Origin: Ditylenchus dipsaci
Lineage: Eukaryota > Nematoda > Chromadorea > Rhabditida > Anguinidae
Reading direction: 5' to 3'
NCBI GenBank assembly: GCA_004194705.1
Contig: SADC01000345.1
Span: forward strand, 1-64,000
DNA: 64,000 nucleotides
The position numbers and the translations under genes were made by a program. This document shows positions 10,930 through 21,990 of this stretch, piece by piece. The notes under the pieces are model-generated. The model had not been told where the DNA came from and did not search any database. It saw only the letters and a program-made list of their open reading frames with translations. Numbering within the stretch: position 1 is the stretch's first letter; each line of letters starts with the position of its first letter.

Positions 10930-11100
10930 CTTGAGCTTCTTGGATGACTGGCTTCTTGGACCACATGGCTGGAGACTGGACTGATGCTGGAGACTGGCTG
11001 AGCTGACCCCTGGATGGAACGACTGGACGGATGCCTGGCTGCGGAGCTGACCACTTGGGAGCTTGGATGGATTGGACGATGGCGCTTGCTTCCTTTCTTC
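10930..11100 (+). repeat. CTGGA/GGAC-rich imperfect repeat
   Basis: Repeated ACTGGCT, GACTGGA and GCTGGAGACTGG words on a GC-rich background. The same word bias appears in the 47.0-49.6 kb block, so the two may derive from the same element. Confidence 0.45.
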
Positions 11101-11662
11101 TTGCGGAGCGGTGACGACTTCGGGCCATTCACGCTTAAGGTCCGCCCACCCCTCATTCGCCGTCGCAAAACGACAAGTTTAGGACAAAAAAGCGCAATAC
11201 ACTGTTTTGCAACAATAAATTCTGTCAACAGCAAAACCCGTGACGGCGAAACAGCCCTTTTTTTAAAATAGTGTTTGCTGAGAGAAAAAAATCGAAATTG
11301 TGATTCCGTGAAAACATGCATTGGTCCACCAAGGCAAATAGAAATTCACCGAAAATGCCTTGTTCCCCTCTGTGGTTTTTGGTTACTTATACAGACCTTG
11401 AATTTTTTTCCTATGTCAATCTCAAATTTTTAGAATTTGTCGTTCAATTAAATCAACTATTCTGCGTCGACTAGAGCTAAAAATCTTATACTGATTGCTA
11501 AAACTGGCCTAATTAATAAGAATTAACATTTTTAGTCATTTTTCAGATATTTGCGGTCATTTTCAAATATCACTTTTTTGATGAGAGAAAATTTTTGATG
11601 TCTTGAGAGCAGTGCTGGCATTTCGTTCCCAAATTTCTTACTGGCTTCTTAGTCGAAATTTC

Positions 11663-11906
11663 GGCGCTAGTAGCGAATAACCACCCCCCCCCCAAGCATC
11701 CGACCTTTAAAAATTGCTGTAACTACCCTTGCAAACAACAAGTTTAGGCTTAGCCCTTAGGCTTGGGGTAGGCCAGCGTACGGAAGTTGTGACTAATGAA
11801 GAGTTTGCGCACATTTTCCGGGGTCTGGGACATAAATTTGGGTACTTTTTACTAAAGTAAAAAAGTGAAAATCGTTGGGGGGGGGGGTTTATTCGCTACT
11901 AGCGTC
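11663..11906. mobile_element. GGCGCTA-end element 1, 8-bp TSD
   Basis: Ends GGCGCTAGTAGCGAATAA and its near-complement are flanked by a perfect 8-bp duplication GAAATTTC (11655-11662 and 11907-11914). Inner tracts of C and G (9-13 nt) lie next to each arm. The middle holds TTTAGGCTTAGCCCTTAGGC telomere-like words. Two other elements here (12.91 and 51.44 kb) share the ends and duplication length. Its superfamily is unclear; 8-bp duplications occur in hAT, MULE, Merlin and P elements. Confidence 0.85.
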
Positions 11907-11913
11907 GAAATTT

Positions 11914-12245
11914 CTAGTAAATATTTACACCACTTTTTTGCACAATAATTAAAATCTAAAAAGTACGTTTTGCAGAGGAGGAAAGGGATCCCTATTTGGT
12001 CAGAAAATTAGCTCTTAGAAAAATATACTTCCAATTTTAAAATCACAAAGAGCCAAGTCGGAGTTAAATTTTTTCAAAATTCGAAAAATTCGGCTCTGAA
12101 ATGGCTCTTTGTGATTTTTACATTGAAAGTTTATTTTTCTAAGAGATAATTTTTTGACCAACGAGGAATCCCTTTTCTCCTCTACAAAACGTACTTTTTA
12201 GAATTCAATTATTGTGCAAAAAGTGGTGTAAATTATTGGCACTAG
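11914..12245. mobile_element. Foldback element
   Basis: Two arms of about 140 bp form an inverted repeat around a loop centred near 12085. Landmarks: TTTACACCACTTTTTTGCAC against GTGCAAAAAGTGGTGTAAA, and AAAGTACGTTTTGCAGAGGAG against CTCCTCTACAAAACGTACTTT. It directly abuts the GGCGCTA-end element. Non-coding. Confidence 0.8.
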
Positions 12246-12682
12246 AACATGTTAGTTTACGTTCTGGAAAGACGACCGTCCATATTTGTCGGACCAATTG
12301 CTAGACCGTCCGGACGGGACGGGGAGGAGACGGGCCCGGCCAGACTCATCCCCGTCGGACGGGCGCTTTACTATGCTTCTGAGGTGATTTTAGGTAGATA
12401 TAGGGTATTTGGGAACATTCAAACAAAAAAAGTTGATTTTTGGGGGGGGGGGGGACGTGGTATATGCAAGTAGAGCCAAATTTTGGGTAACATGAACCCC
12501 TTCTTTCTAAGCTCGAACACCAAGTCGAAGTAAGTAAATGAGACACTTATTCTATATTGAAAATAGTTCCTAAATCAAAAAATCAAATTGAAAAACCATT
12601 AAATTTGAAAACGCTGAATTTATTGAAACTTTATTTTAATTTTAATGTACAAATTTGATATTACTTCTTATGGATAGTTTAG
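12246..12682. other. No gene seen; short GC-rich segment and poly-G
   Basis: At 12285-12370 is a GC-rich piece with an inverted GTCCGGACGGGACGG/CCGTCGGACGG pattern, and at 12442-12452 a poly-G run. No exon recognised. The ADAM-like copy starts at 12683. Confidence 0.45.
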
Positions 12683-12908
12683 AACTTTGAATATTCTGGT
12701 AGAGTTTGTACAGTGCATGTTATTGTTGATCACAAGCTTCATGAGAAAGTCTTCAAAGCTGAAGGTCAAAAGATAAAAAAAGGTAAAATTTCACAAAATT
12801 TCACATTATTCTAAAAATAAAGGCAGTTAACAATGACTGTCGACCTGAGAGTATTAAATTCGGCTTGTTTTAACGTAGGAAAAGATGTACTTTTTTCACT
12901 GAAATTTT

Positions 12909-13159
12909 GGCGCTACTCGGTTTTAGCCTTCCAAAAACAGCTACCCGGTTGTACCCTCCCAACAATTTTTAGATTTAGCCTTAGGCTATGCCCTTATGCT
13001 TTGGCTTAGGCTTTGGCCCTAAGGCTTAGGCTCAGGGCCAAACCATTAATAATACCAGCTTTTTTTTTATTAAAAAGTATGGTTTTAGGTACCCCTAAAA
13101 TATTATTGGGAGGGGTAAAACCGAGTAGCTTTTCGGGAGGGGTATAAACGAGGAGCATC
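12909..13159. mobile_element. GGCGCTA-end element 2, 8-bp TSD
   Basis: Starts GGCGCTACTCGGTTTTA and ends with the imperfect complement (CGAGGAGCATC). Flanked by GAAATTTT at 12901-12908 and 13160-13167. Each arm has a second inverted word (ACCCTCCCAA against TTGGGAGGGGT), and the centre holds TTAGGC-like words. It sits in the first intron of ADAM-like copy 1. Confidence 0.82.
12968..13045 (+). repeat. Degenerate TTAGGC-like array
   Basis: Six or more TTAGGC, CTTAGG or TTTGGCTTAGG words in about 75 bp. They resemble the nematode telomere hexamer but are irregular. It forms the core of the surrounding element. Confidence 0.55.
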
Positions 13160-13991
13160 GAAATTTTTTTCTGTTGGTACTATTTTGTGGCTGAGATGAA
13201 GAGCTTCTGAATGAGCTATTGACAAGCACCATTTGATAGAAAAATTGGAGTAAAAATGCTTAGGTCTGCACTCAGGGTCACATTCAAGCCCATACTCGTC
13301 GAGTGTCGACCCGAGTTCGGATCTTATTTTTTTTTGCCTGATTTTTTTCATCAGATGTTGCTTGTCATTTGCTTATTTTAAAGATCTGAATTTTAGCTAC
13401 GAAATCGAAGCAATAGAAAAAACGTTTCAGTGTAGAAAAAATACATCTCTTCCCGCGTTAAAAACAGGCCAAATCTGTGAAGGTTTCTTAACGAAAAAAC
13501 TTTTTTAAATATTTTCGGGCTGATCAACACGAAAATTCAAAGTAAAATCTTCATAAAGTTCTTGAAAAAAGAGTACTAAAGGTAACTGGTAAGTTTAACA
13601 ATATTATTTAGGACAGAAAAAGAATCCATTCTCTAATATACACGTTATTCAATACAACTAACGAAATTTTTGGCAGCACTAATTTTAGAGGTGTTCTTGG
13701 TGTCTACTTCGTTATTGAAAAAATCACGGTAATTATTTTTTCACACAGAAGTATATTTTTTATGAATTTTAGATTTTCACTTCTGGAAATTCGGAGAATG
13801 AAAGCAAAATACCTAACCCATTTTTTAAGATCAAACAAAAGAAGATGTCTTTAAGAATATAAAAGAAATGTTTCAAAATAATTCTGAATATTGCTTAGTA
13901 TATGCTTTCAATAACAGAAACTTCTCAAATGTTGGTGGACTTGCTTACATAGCAAACAAACTAGGTATGACAATTTCATACGAATTTTTAA

Positions 13992-14378
13992 AATTGAAAC
14001 GGTCATGCTCGCCGCCGATGGGAATATCTCAAAAATCGGGTACAAGCTCAATTAAAAAATTTTAAATGCATTTTTCTTAGGTAAGTTCTTGTTATGAGTG
14101 ATGAAAACTACTCTTACCATTCAACAGCACACTTATCGACGTACAGTTGATGAGGAGCGTCAAAATTCCGCCCCGAAAATTGTGCGTCAATTTTTTTAGT
14201 CAAAGATGCAAAAATTCAGAGAATATTTCAAAAAGTGATGAAACCATCAGATAGGCTGCCATTCTAGTTTCTTAAAATGAATATTTCGATCGATAGAAAT
14301 CCGAATCATAGTATTGTACCATTTGAATGCTGTTTCGAATTGACTTAGTACCCGCCTTTCGAAATATTTTCATTCCTA
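13992..14378. mobile_element. TTAA-type foldback, degraded copy
   Basis: The left end follows TTAA (13988-13991) and reads CGGTCATGCTCGCCGCCGATG, matching the outer arm of the 33351-33652 element. Its right arm has TAGTACCCGCCTTTCGAAATATTT. The interior has no tRNA-like core. It lies within intron 3 of ADAM-like copy 1. Confidence 0.55.
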
Positions 14379-14399
14379 AAACTATCACAGGGACCATGA

Positions 14400-15190
14400 C
14401 CTTTGAAGAGGCAACTTGACCATTTTTTTTTGTTTTTTTGGCTTTTATTATTATTCTTGTATCGATTTCTTTCAGTATATAGCAGTTTAGTAATGTTTTA
14501 TTGCATCTTAATCTAAGCTAGACGTTTGTGGTTTGTATCTTCAAAAAAGGTCAGCTAAACAAAGGGTGTCACTAATGTTTAATGTCCTTAGTCTAAATTT
14601 TGTGAACAAATTTTTCATTACGATTTTAATTAAGACTTTCACTGTACTTTTTTATTTCTTTTGTATTATCTTCTAGCCATGCAGATCGTTTTAGTATTGT
14701 AAGTAAAAAGAATTATATATTTTTTGGTATAAAGAATCTCTTGAGAAAAATGTTGCTTTAGTGCAGGGCTTCCAAATCAAAATTTTGAAATAAAAAAAAA
14801 TTTGGTCAAAAGTGACATTTTATCCAGTGTTTGTCTGGTTTTGAGTGCCAAAAATAAAGATTATGACGTGCGATTTTAAAATTTAAAAAGATATTAGGTT
14901 CCGAATAAAGAACAAATCTTTTAATTAAGCTCGTTTGAAAGCCCCGCTTTAGTGTCCCAAACTGATTTGAGTGAGGGCTTAGGTTCAATTAAGCCCAGCC
15001 TTTGAAAACATTTACAGCCACATTTCACCACGAGTGTTGCGAGATACTGCTTTCTATGTAAAAAAATGTTTGTCACTATTTAGATCCAATAATTATTGAT
15101 ACTATCAAACAATCTATTAACAAAAGTAAGCTATAACAATTTTTAGGTTATGAAGATATAACTTTTGAATAACAAAACTTTAATTTTCTA
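14400..15190. other. Intron-like AT-rich stretch
   Basis: Between exons 3 and 4 of ADAM-like copy 1. No other feature recognised. Confidence 0.5.
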
Positions 15191-15499
15191 GATGAAATTT
15201 TGGTGATAACAAAAATCAAAACGTCAGTAGATCATGCGATAAAGAAAAATTTGATGTTAATTTCAAAAATATTGGCTTGAAATGGGAGGCGCATTTAGTA
15301 CACAAAATGAGCGAAGTAAATAAAAAACTTATGCCAGTTACACACTCAACTCGCTTATATACTAATAGTTTTAGAGACTCATAAATGCATTGGGGCACAA
15401 TTTCGGGAATAATGTAGGATTTATAATATTTATCCACTTATAAGACTTTATTGCGGATATCTTGACTAAAAATTGGATATGTCGATATTAACTTTATTT

Positions 15500-16390
15500 A
15501 ATTTTTATTTTCAAAACTATTTTTACACCAATCGAAATTATAATAAATTGGCGCTCTCAAATTTTTTTCAATAAGCTTTGTGGTAAAGACTATGAAAAAG
15601 TTGCAATTTAGGCACTCGCACCATTCTACTTGACGTGTTGGCGATTGCTTTGCCAATCGCTTGATGCCTTTGCGGTTTTTCAGTCTGATAGATGCTTTCG
15701 CTCTTTCTACAATTTGTAATGATTTCAGCCAGAATGAGCGATCAACACCGAAATGAAGATGACAGCGAGTCGAATGTTGCATGCCAAGTGTCTAGTTCAG
15801 AATCGTCTTGCAAGCGCGAAACCTACACCACCGACCGAAATCGAAGCAGTCGACTACGACAAAAAGTACAGCAATTTCTCTGCAGTAAAACGTTCCGGGA
15901 GCACAGAAAAATGGTCCAGGAATAGATGAAGCAGAAAGCAAATCTTCGTAAGTCTCAGTATGTTGCTTGAACTGATTGATTGCACATTGATTGATATCAC
16001 GGCGTAGTTTGTTGTTTCAGGAAAGGCTCAAAACGACAACACCTCTCCTTCGCAGAACTTGAAGTCGTATAGGCCATTTGGGTGCGAGAGCTAAAAGCCG
16101 CAAGAAAGAAAGTCTCGAGAAAAATTCTGAAGCAGCAATCGATCAAGATGTTTGTGAAGGATGACGACAAGGGAAAAAATTCAAGGCTGCTTCTTATGAC
16201 TAATAATTTGCATGTTTACCTCGAACTTTCTGCAAGGCAGGCAAAGGGTGGCTCCAGAAATTTGATATCTGATAGAAGCGCATGTGCTTCTATCAGAGAG
16301 AATACGGTAATTAAAAAAAACAGCTATTGCCAAAGCAAATGTGGGAAACAGTTAGAGCTTAGATTTTTCACTTTATTAAGGTGAAAAATA
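15500..16390. other. Unidentified coding-like block between ADAM-like copies
   Basis: A relatively GC-rich block with open frames on both strands. The plus strand has a Ser/Arg/Glu-rich frame (15734-15925; MSDQHRNEDDSESN, then RNRSSRLRQKVQQFL) and a basic frame (16082-16384; AARKKVSRKILKQQS). The minus strand has KASIRLKNRKGIKRLAKQSP over 15620-15715. No domain, terminal repeat or splice-bounded exon secures any of them. A short palindrome, GATAGAAGCGCATGTGCTTCTATC, is at 16271-16294. It may be an inserted element or a dead gene. Confidence 0.35.
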
Positions 16391-16984
16391 TTTTATTTCA
16401 TCAAAATCGGATTCTTGGAACTTTTAAGACTCAACTTTCAAAAGAAACCTAGAAAAAATTGAAAAAATCAGGGTGAAAAATGGCTGAACCTAGGCTTTTT
16501 GTCATTGTATAGAAGTATGACCAATTCTCAAATTGTGAACAAAATTCAGGTCTTCTAGATTATATCGAAAAATTGGAGATATATAAAGAAAAGGAATAGC
16601 TTCTTAATTTCACCGGGAACTTTTCTCGCACCAACAACACATATTCAGAGATTTAAATATTCTGGTAAGGTTTGCACAGTGCATGTTATTGTTGACCACA
16701 AGCTTTTCCAAGAAGTCTTCAAAGCTGAAGGTCAAAAGGATCAAAAAAGTGAGAATTTATAGCATTTTTCAGCAAAATACAGGGTAGTGAAAACAGGTGA
16801 TTTGCAAAAATACATTTTTTGAATTGAATGTTGCAAGTTACTAGGGCTTTAAATTCGGAAGGTCTATATGCCATCAAGCCCTAAATCCCCCGAGCCACCA
16901 AGCCTGCAAGTCTCCAAGTGGCTGAACCTAGGCTTTTTGTCATTGTATAGAACCAAGCCTGCAAGTCTACAAAGTGATTTACCT

Positions 16985-17140
16985 TGGTCTCCAAAGGCAA
17001 AAAGTCGAATTTTGGTTAAAATGTTTAAAAAAAATCAATTTTTTGTGCGGAAAAATGTCTGAAAATAACTTTTCTATCGTTTGAAGCAAATAAAAATTAC
17101 TTAGGAGTCATTTAAACATGATTTACAAATCAGTGAATTT
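16985..17140 (+). repeat. Fragment shared with the 62.7-63.4 kb TTAA element
   Basis: GAATTTTGGTTAAAATGTTT, then TTTTCTATCGTTTGAAGC, then TTACTTAGGAGTCATTTAAACATGATTT closely match the right arm at about 63186-63308. It lies in intron 1 of ADAM-like copy 2. Confidence 0.7.
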
Positions 17141-17594
17141 ACTAAAATTATTTAGGACAGAATCTGAAATTTATTCTCTGATATGCACTTTATTCGATAC
17201 AACTAACGAAATTTTTGCTAGCAATGATTCCAGAGGTGATCTTGGAGTCTCTTTTGTAGTTGAAAAAATCACGGTATTAATTTTTCACAGAGAAATACTT
17301 TTTTATGAATTTTCAGATTTTCACTTCTGAAAATTCCAAGGATGACGGCGAAATACATAATCCATTTTCCAAGATTAAAACCATTGTGGATGTTGTTAAA
17401 AACACCAAAAAGATGTTTGAAAAAAGTTCTGAATATTGCTTAGTATATGCATTGAGTAACAGAGACTTTTTAAAAAATAGTGAACAAGCCAAAAATAAAG
17501 GTATTGAAAAATAAAAATAATTTTTTTTAGTTGCAGCTTGATCATTAAACATAGTCTAAATTAGCATAGTTGCAATTGCACCCTAGTCTGCACT

Positions 17595-17965
17595 GCGGTT
17601 TGGCCCTATATAGTAATGGAGGGGTTTTTTTTTGCCTCACTGTCCAACCACCCCACCCCCCTGATGTTTTCAATTGTGATTTTTACAGGCTCAAGCTTAG
17701 GCAACGGTAGGTCAGCGTATGTGAATACAGACCAAATCATGAGTCTGAAATATATGCTTGAGTTTGTCCTAACATACGCTGGCCTGCCTAAGCCTAAGCT
17801 ACAGGACAGAAGCTTGAGTACAGCTTGAGACAAGCATGAGTCTAAAATATGTTTGAGTGTGTCCTAAAATACGCTGGCCTACAATTGCCTGAGCCTAAAG
17901 CCTAAAATATAATAAAAAACAACATCAGGGAGCAAGGCAAACAATCACCTCCCTTTGTTGGATAG
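17595..17965. mobile_element. Inverted-repeat element with TTAGGC-like words
   Basis: TTTTGCCTCACTGTCC...CCTGATGTTTT at the left is mirrored by AACATCAGGGAGCAAGGCAAAC at the right. Inside, ATACGCTGGCCT occurs twice and GCGTATGT once in opposite orientation, with AGCTTAGGC and GCCTAAGC words. Non-coding; lies in intron 3 of ADAM-like copy 2. Confidence 0.6.
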
Positions 17966-19325
17966 GACCCAAATTTTCATGAACAATCAACAGGGTTGCT
18001 AAGGCATAATTTGGCACGGATATGGATTTTTTCTGGTACAAAAAGATTTCTTTTCGGTGCAAAAATTTTCATTGCAGATCGGCTCTTTTTCGGCGCGAAT
18101 CAGACCTGTTTGCACCGAAATAGAGCCAATTTGCACAAAAGCAATTCACATCAAAAGAAATTTTTTTTGCACCAGAAAAAATCAATATTCATTTGGCACC
18201 GGATTTTCCACTATTTTCCAAATTTCGTGTTTTCTTCATTTTGTTAAGTTTTTTACTTTTTTCTTTGCTTTACGACCTTGAAATGGTTATTGTTATCATT
18301 TATAGTCGATTTCAATTCTTTTGTTTTATCGGCGCCAACTTTTGTATTCATTCTAGAACTCGACGTTGTGTGTCTCTTACTCATCTAACACTTAAAAAGA
18401 CTGTTGAAATTTCGCAAACATTTTCAAATAAAAAAATCTAACGGGTTTTTAAATAAGTTCTCGGAAAAACTTCGAGGCCTCTGTTACAGTCCACTGGCGG
18501 GTTAACGAGGTTGCGGGGTGGTGAGTTAGGGAGAGTGGACTGTAGTCATTAAAGTTGTGACGTAACATACGGTCGAACAAAATCTTAGCCAAAAATTTCT
18601 GATTTGGAGCAGGGATGAATTTTCTAACTAAAAATTTTAGGCCATTATACCCATTATAAATATACAGCCTGCTGATCCACACTGGGAGTTTCAAAAATTC
18701 TAAGAATAATTAATTCTCGCGTTGAAAGTCCATACTTATTATCAAACAAAATTTAAATTTTTTTAGATGAATCAATAGATGAGCACAAAAATAAGTACCT
18801 CGGTGGAGCCTGCGATAAAAAAGACTTAATGTCGGTCTAATAAACTTCGGCTTGAAATGTAGAACGCGTTTAGTACACGAAATGAGCAAGGTAAATAAAA
18901 AACTTAAACATCTCACTCGCTTATATTCTGATAATTTAGAGATTGGCACATGAATTAGGGCACAGTCTTGGTGCTCATGTATGATTTATAAGTTATTTGC
19001 TGGTCGACATCAAAAGAATGATAACAGCAAATTGTGCAAAAGATTTTCAATCTTCGATAAGGCGGGGCACTTGTGCACATAGAAGCTTTTTTTGTGTTGA
19101 CAGTGAAAAGATATAAAAAGTCGAAATTCATGGTGAACCTTTTAGAAAAAATCCAATTATAAATAAGAAAAAGTTTAAAAAACAACTTTTTTACAAGTTT
19201 TAGCGCATAGAAATGACTTGAGAAACTCACAAAAACTATTCACAGTTAATAATTTTTCAAGAGGTTTCGAACTACACAAGTGCCAAGGCGAGAATCCAGT
19301 AAATTATTCGTATATACTCGTTATA

Positions 19326-19436
19326 CAGTCGAACTTCGATAAGCCGACACCTGAGGGACCGAACTCAGGGTATCGGCTTATCGAGTGTGTCGACTTATCG
19401 GGGTGTCAGCTTATCGGGTGTCCGCTTATCAAGTTT
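19326..19436 (+). mobile_element. Pogo/Tigger-like MITE, left end only
   Basis: Begins CAGTCGAACTTCGATAAGC after TA (19324-19325), then an inverted GGTATCGGCTTATCGAG followed by four TATCGGGTGTC-like repeats. No right terminus. A related short element ends at 44516. Confidence 0.6.
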
Positions 19437-19479
19437 TGACTTTACGCATATGAAATATAAATATTTGATTAAAATTTTC

Positions 19480-19690
19480 TCTAAATATGGCTCCGAGCTC
19501 TTTTTATTTGATAAAATTCGCTCCGGATTCGGCTCCCAGATTTTCATTTGAGAAAATTCGCTCAGGCTCTCGCTCCGGCTCTTGAGTTTAAAAAATTTGC
19601 TCCAGATCTGGCTCCTGCTCCAAGCCAGAGCAGAGCCAGGGCGAGAGCCAGAGCCGGAGATTTATACATCACTGCTTGGCACCTTACCCC
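19480..19690. mobile_element. GAGCC-rich decayed MITE
   Basis: Clustered GGCTCC and GAGCC words in inverted orientation, ending ATACATCACTG, the same right end as the intact 57849-58023 element. The left end is missing. Confidence 0.6.
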
Positions 19691-20988
19691 TCAATTTTTT
19701 TTGAATTTCTGCCAAATTTTGTTTCTGCCAATTTTCTTCCTAATTTTGCTAAATTCAAAATTTCCCATTTTTTGACTCAAACATTGACTTCAATATAGCT
19801 TTGCAGTCATTATAACTGACTGCAACGTCTTATTGAAGTCAAGAAAAGAGAAATTCGAATTGAAAAATATGGCGGGAATTCAAAACAATTCAGAATGTTA
19901 GGGTGGACCAAGAGAATTTCGCGATTTTTTTTCTCAAATCCCAAATGTGTTGATTGCAAACAAAGTAAACATCACGAAATATTATTAGACTTAAATATTT
20001 GCAATAGAGTTGGTAAAAGTGAGTAAGAGGGGGTCACGAACTTTGTTAACAACCAATTTGTAAGATACTTTTTCACAGAGCCATCCACCATGCTAATTCG
20101 GTTTTTTTCGTGTTAATATATATTGTAAATATTTTATAGCACGATGAAGGCATCTGGTCTTCATCTAAATATATTATGTACCCCTACACTAATGCATCTA
20201 GAAGTAAAAGTGGGAATTTTCTTTCCAATCCACAACGGCCATAGGTATTTCCAACTTTTTTTTTAAAACACACAATCTGCAAAGATATATAAAATCTCGA
20301 GAACAATCGGCCACGACGATAAAATAGAAAATTGCGTGAATATTCATGGTTTTGGAAAGACGCGTATTTTTTTTCGAAATTTTGATCCGATGGGCTCAAT
20401 CACTCAGAGTTTCAAACTTATCTATTCTAAACTGCAAAAAAAACTGAACCGAACCGCATGAGAATCGCTTTTTTTGCAAAAAGTCAACCTCTTCAAGGTA
20501 CTTACGGTATTACTAATAAGGAGAATAACTAGACCAGTTAAAATGGAAATAATGTCTGTTCACTTGTCGAAAAAGTTGGATTCTTTCACAGTGTTTTAAT
20601 ACATTTGTAGAATTTAATACAACTTAAATTTTTCATACAAAATGGCATTTGTTTAGCTATCGATTGAAAGGTGAATCACTTTTTGTGTTGTCAAAACGTC
20701 TTTTGAATAAGCAGAACTTACATTTTTACTTATATTTTCTAGTACGGATTTTCAGGCAGATGCTTGATATTTTACCTGAATTTCTAAAGCAATATTTACT
20801 TAGTCAAAATCTTATTTAGGTAGCCACTTTTCTTAGTGAGTAGTCTGTTCTAGCATCTACAAACATACTATTCATTGTGCTTCGCACAGATTACTTATTT
20901 CGAATGCGCCTTTACCATTTTTTAATGAAATTTTATTCGAAACTTTTTTCAGTTTTTGGGTCAACTTCTAAAATTTTCGAGTTTTGAG
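19690..20988. other. AT-rich stretch, no gene seen
   Basis: No supported exon, RNA or bounded element. CTTACGGTATTACTAATAAG near 20500 resembles the terminal word of the CCGTATTYC MITE family. Confidence 0.5.
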
Positions 20989-21114
20989 CAGTGTTGTAAG
21001 TGGCACCGGCAAATCATGGCACCGCCATGGTGGCGTGAGTTGCCGATTCCGAAATTTTCGAAGTCGGTGCCGTGAGCTGGTGCCGGTGCCGCAATTCTAA
21101 CATTCACAACACTA
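20989..21114. mobile_element. hAT-type MITE, 126 bp
   Basis: Ends CAGTGTTGTAAGTGGCACCGG and the near-complement ending CACAACACTA. Flanked by GTTTTGAG (20981-20988) and GTTTCGAG (21115-21122), an 8-bp duplication with one mismatch. The interior consists of inverted GGCACCG/CGGTGCC words. Non-coding. Confidence 0.85.
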
Positions 21115-21380
21115 GTTTCGAGCATAGAGTTGAGCATTCGAGTATCACTTCTAGTTTTCCATGGTCCTGAAAAGTGAAATATCTGTTTTTCATTTTTATG
21201 CTTTTTAAGGCGTTACTCAAACGTTTAACCTATTTTTCAAGTCTTGATCTCGAAAATAGCTTGTTTCAAAATATTCAAATGGTAAAGTATCGAAATGAAA
21301 TTTAGAAACTTTATAAATTTATCTTTTGATTAAAATTATATAAATAATTTTAGCGGATTTTTTGAAATACCTCCGTCAAA

Positions 21381-21425
21381 ATGAAAATAAAACTACATCA
21401 TTTCAACAAAGAAACTGTTTGTTCG
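21381..21425 (+). CDS. Possible short first exon
   Basis: ATG at 21381 opens KIKLHHFNKETVCS and reaches GTTCG|GTAAGTAATG, a consensus donor. Downstream in the same frame the sequence runs into a repeat. No product recognised; support rests only on the donor. Confidence 0.15.
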
Positions 21426-21559
21426 GTAAGTAATGCAAAAAATAGCTCAAGTAGCTCAGATAAAAAAAATCATAACCCAAAATTGCGTTTTACAGTCGAA
21501 TCTGGATATAAATCCATCTCGATAGAAAAGCATGTTTTTGAAACTGGCTGGCCAGCTAA

Positions 21560-21700
21560 GAAACTAACCAAAGTTCACTCCTATCTAAGGCCACTCAAAA
21601 CAAGGCCACCCGCTCACTCCGATAGTAGACCACCTGAAAAAGGTCCCGAGCAATAAAATACCCCCGATATAAGACCAGTGCTTTTTTGAGAACCAATTTC
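21560..21700. repeat. GGCCAC-rich repeat fragment
   Basis: TATCTAAGGCCACTC, CAAGGCCACC and GTAGACCACC words repeat at about 20-bp spacing. It resembles the interior of the TA-flanked pogo-like MITEs, but no termini are visible. Confidence 0.4.
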
Positions 21701-21884
21701 AAGTTCACGTACAATTTTGTAAAAAAACTAAATTTTGATATGAAATGTGCACACTACTCGTTTTATTTGACCACGTATTTTCGGCTCCTTTGTACATTTC
21801 GGGCTACTTTTTGCTTTGATCCCCCTGTTGTTTTGACTTGATTAAGGGAATTACGGCTACTGAAATGACATTAATCGCCTGAAT

Positions 21885-21990
21885 CACTTTGAAAAAAACT
21901 GTGAATGAACTCTGGATGCATGATTAATCTATGCATGCCAGAGCTTATTTTTGCGGTAGGATCCAGTATTCAAAACTATGTTCCAAATCC
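21885..21990 (-). repeat. Hairpin repeat family fragment
   Basis: CTCTGGATGCATG, then ATGCATGCCAGAG and GCGGTAGGATCCAGTATTCAAAACTATGTT correspond to the end of the 3.1-kb family in the opposite direction. Confidence 0.7.

Larger units (their letters stand above)
12683..15440 (+). pseudogene. ADAM10/17-type metalloprotease, decayed copy 1
   Basis: Four exon remnants in family order. Exon 1 (12683-12782): RVCTVHVIVDHKL, matching the start of the ADAM10/17 catalytic domain. Exon 2 (13612-13728): LFNTTNEIFGSTNF then a VIEKIT strand. Exon 3 (13773-13964): SEYCLVYAFNNRNFSN then GLAYIANKLG, matching the 'YCLAYVFTDRDF...LGLAYVG' region. Exon 4 (from 15192): CDKEKFDVNFKNIGL, then a shifted frame LGHNFGNNVGF (about 15385-15417) at the HExxHxxGxxH zinc-site position. 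The zinc site is out of frame and its first His/Glu are lost; exon 3 has a small deletion. Introns use GT-AG; intron 2 is 44 nt. ADAM10/17 enzymes are membrane shedding proteases; this copy is not functional. No disintegrin or membrane part seen. Confidence 0.75.
16649..19079 (+). pseudogene. ADAM10/17-type metalloprotease, decayed copy 2
   Basis: Same exon series as copy 1. Exon 1 (16649-16748): RFKYSGKVCTVHVIVDHKL. Exon 2 (17156-17273): LICTLFDTTNEIFASNDS then VVEKIT. Exon 3 (17317-17500): IFTSENSKDDGE, then SSEYCLVYALSNRDF; 43-nt intron before it. Exon 4 (from 18767): NKYLGGACDKKDLMSV, then two stop codons, then LVHEMSKVNKKL in another frame, then HELGHSLGAH at 18949-18978, a full zinc-binding HExxHxxGxxH motif in a third frame. 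Downstream, MIYKLFAGRHQKNDNSKL fits the Met-turn region that follows the zinc site in ADAM10/17. Exons 1-3 are intact; exon 4 has stops and frame changes, so it is probably a pseudogene. Tandem to copy 1. Confidence 0.78.

Noticed and set aside
10826..11321. Minus-strand frames of 100 and 133 codons rich in Ser and Arg
   Set aside because: Overlapping frames in a GC-richer CTGGA repeat with no domain and no splice support; the length is explained by base composition.
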